This document shows positions 63,491 to 64,000 of a stretch of DNA of 64,000 nt, in pieces (position 1 is the first letter of the stretch; each line of letters starts with the position of its first letter). Source of the stretch: Neoarius graeffei. Lineage: Eukaryota; Chordata; Actinopteri; Siluriformes; Ariidae. Under the pieces are notes generated by a model that did no database searches, was not told the DNA's origin, and was given only the letters and a program-made list of their open reading frames with translations. The position numbers and the translations under genes are program-made. The stretch is taken from positions 17,714,446 to 17,778,445 of the forward strand of contig NC_083590.1 of the NCBI RefSeq assembly GCF_027579695.1. The letters are read 5' to 3'.

Positions 63491-64000
63491 ACCAGTACTG
63501 GTCATGCTTTCAACATTAATCGTGCTTTATGCACTACTTATAGACAACAGACGCGCACATTCAGTCAAAAAAACACTGTAAAAGCACTTTTGTGGACATT
63601 TTCTATTGTGAATTACCCACTGAGGCAGAACTACGGGGAGCAGCCATTGCCAGCCGGAAGTGGCATACAGTCGTTGATTCCGGGTTATCAAGTGCGAGTA
63701 AACAAGCAGTGTTCTGTGGGTCGAGATTCCCAGTCAAGTAACTTCAGGACACGTTGAATAAATATAGATCAATACTTGTAATAGATCTTTATGGCACACA
63801 TCTATTATTTCATGGCATTATGCGCAAGTAGATTTGGTTGTACTTTGTGGTCGAGAGCTTCGCTGGCGAAGCTCAACAGGTTAAAATGAGGAGGTCATTT
63901 ATTGAGAGAAATATCTTCACGAGTTTTTTATCATACAAGTCTGATAAACATATTGACAAACTTTACACTTTCTTCTGTGCCCACTGTAAAATATTATAGT
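63491..64000. other. No gene recognised
   Basis: A/T-rich, with a short inverted phrase GAGAGCTTCGCTGGCGAAGCTC at about 63853. No exon or repeat family recognised. Confidence 0.4.

Overview
The window reads as teleost fish genomic DNA, accessory and almost wholly made of mobile elements. The evidence is the repeat content: DANA/mermaid-type tRNA-derived SINEs, several Tc1 families, hAT elements, paired THAP and YqaJ/SWIM coding exons typical of fish ISL2EU-like transposons, RTE-, CR1/L2- and L1-type LINEs, a gypsy LTR element, and two small exons of the fish NLR (NLRC3-like) type. The species cannot be named from the sequence; an ostariophysan such as a catfish is only a guess. No intact single-copy host gene was found. 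Host-gene material is limited to two HOOK-family exons (33.4-33.9 kb), two NLR N-terminal-region exons (58.7-59.3 kb) and a RecQ-helicase N-terminal fragment inside a transposon-like unit (52.6-53.2 kb).

Layout. 0-7.4 kb: hAT end, three ISL2EU-like elements (two with a THAP exon, one with a YqaJ-type exon), a SINE and a TTA-flanked MITE. 7.4-11 kb: a 24-bp minisatellite and a complete but dead DD34E Tc1. 11-16.6 kb: a hAT copy split by a second hAT, which itself carries an ISL2EU-like element, followed by a scrambled partial inverted copy of the first hAT. 16.6-22.6 kb: L1 relic, SINE, second Tc1. 22.7-24.8 kb: a decayed, spliced hAT-transposase-like gene. 25-27.7 kb: TTAA-flanked element with a nested hAT. 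27.8-33.3 kb: a gypsy retrotransposon with both LTRs and a 5-bp target duplication, itself invaded and internally rearranged. 33.4-41 kb: HOOK exons, a segmental duplication, a YqaJ/SWIM gene, MITEs, and a tandem duplication split by a LINE. 41.4-48.3 kb: a GTF2IRD2-like hAT, a THAP element split by a reverse-oriented LINE, and an RTE-like LINE split by a MITE. 48.3-55.2 kb: mostly without genes, with a 396-bp palindrome and the RecQ unit. 55.2-63.3 kb: a nearly open DD37E Tc1, NLR exons, and a third DD34E Tc1 nested three deep.

These parts do not form one pathway. What the window records is the order of insertion events: target-site duplications could be read directly for about fifteen insertions, and internal shuffles (95-bp inverted copy in the gypsy, templated patches in the hAT relic, 34-bp repeats bracketing a THAP element) look like traces of repair or template switching. 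All calls come from reading the sequence; no database search was run.
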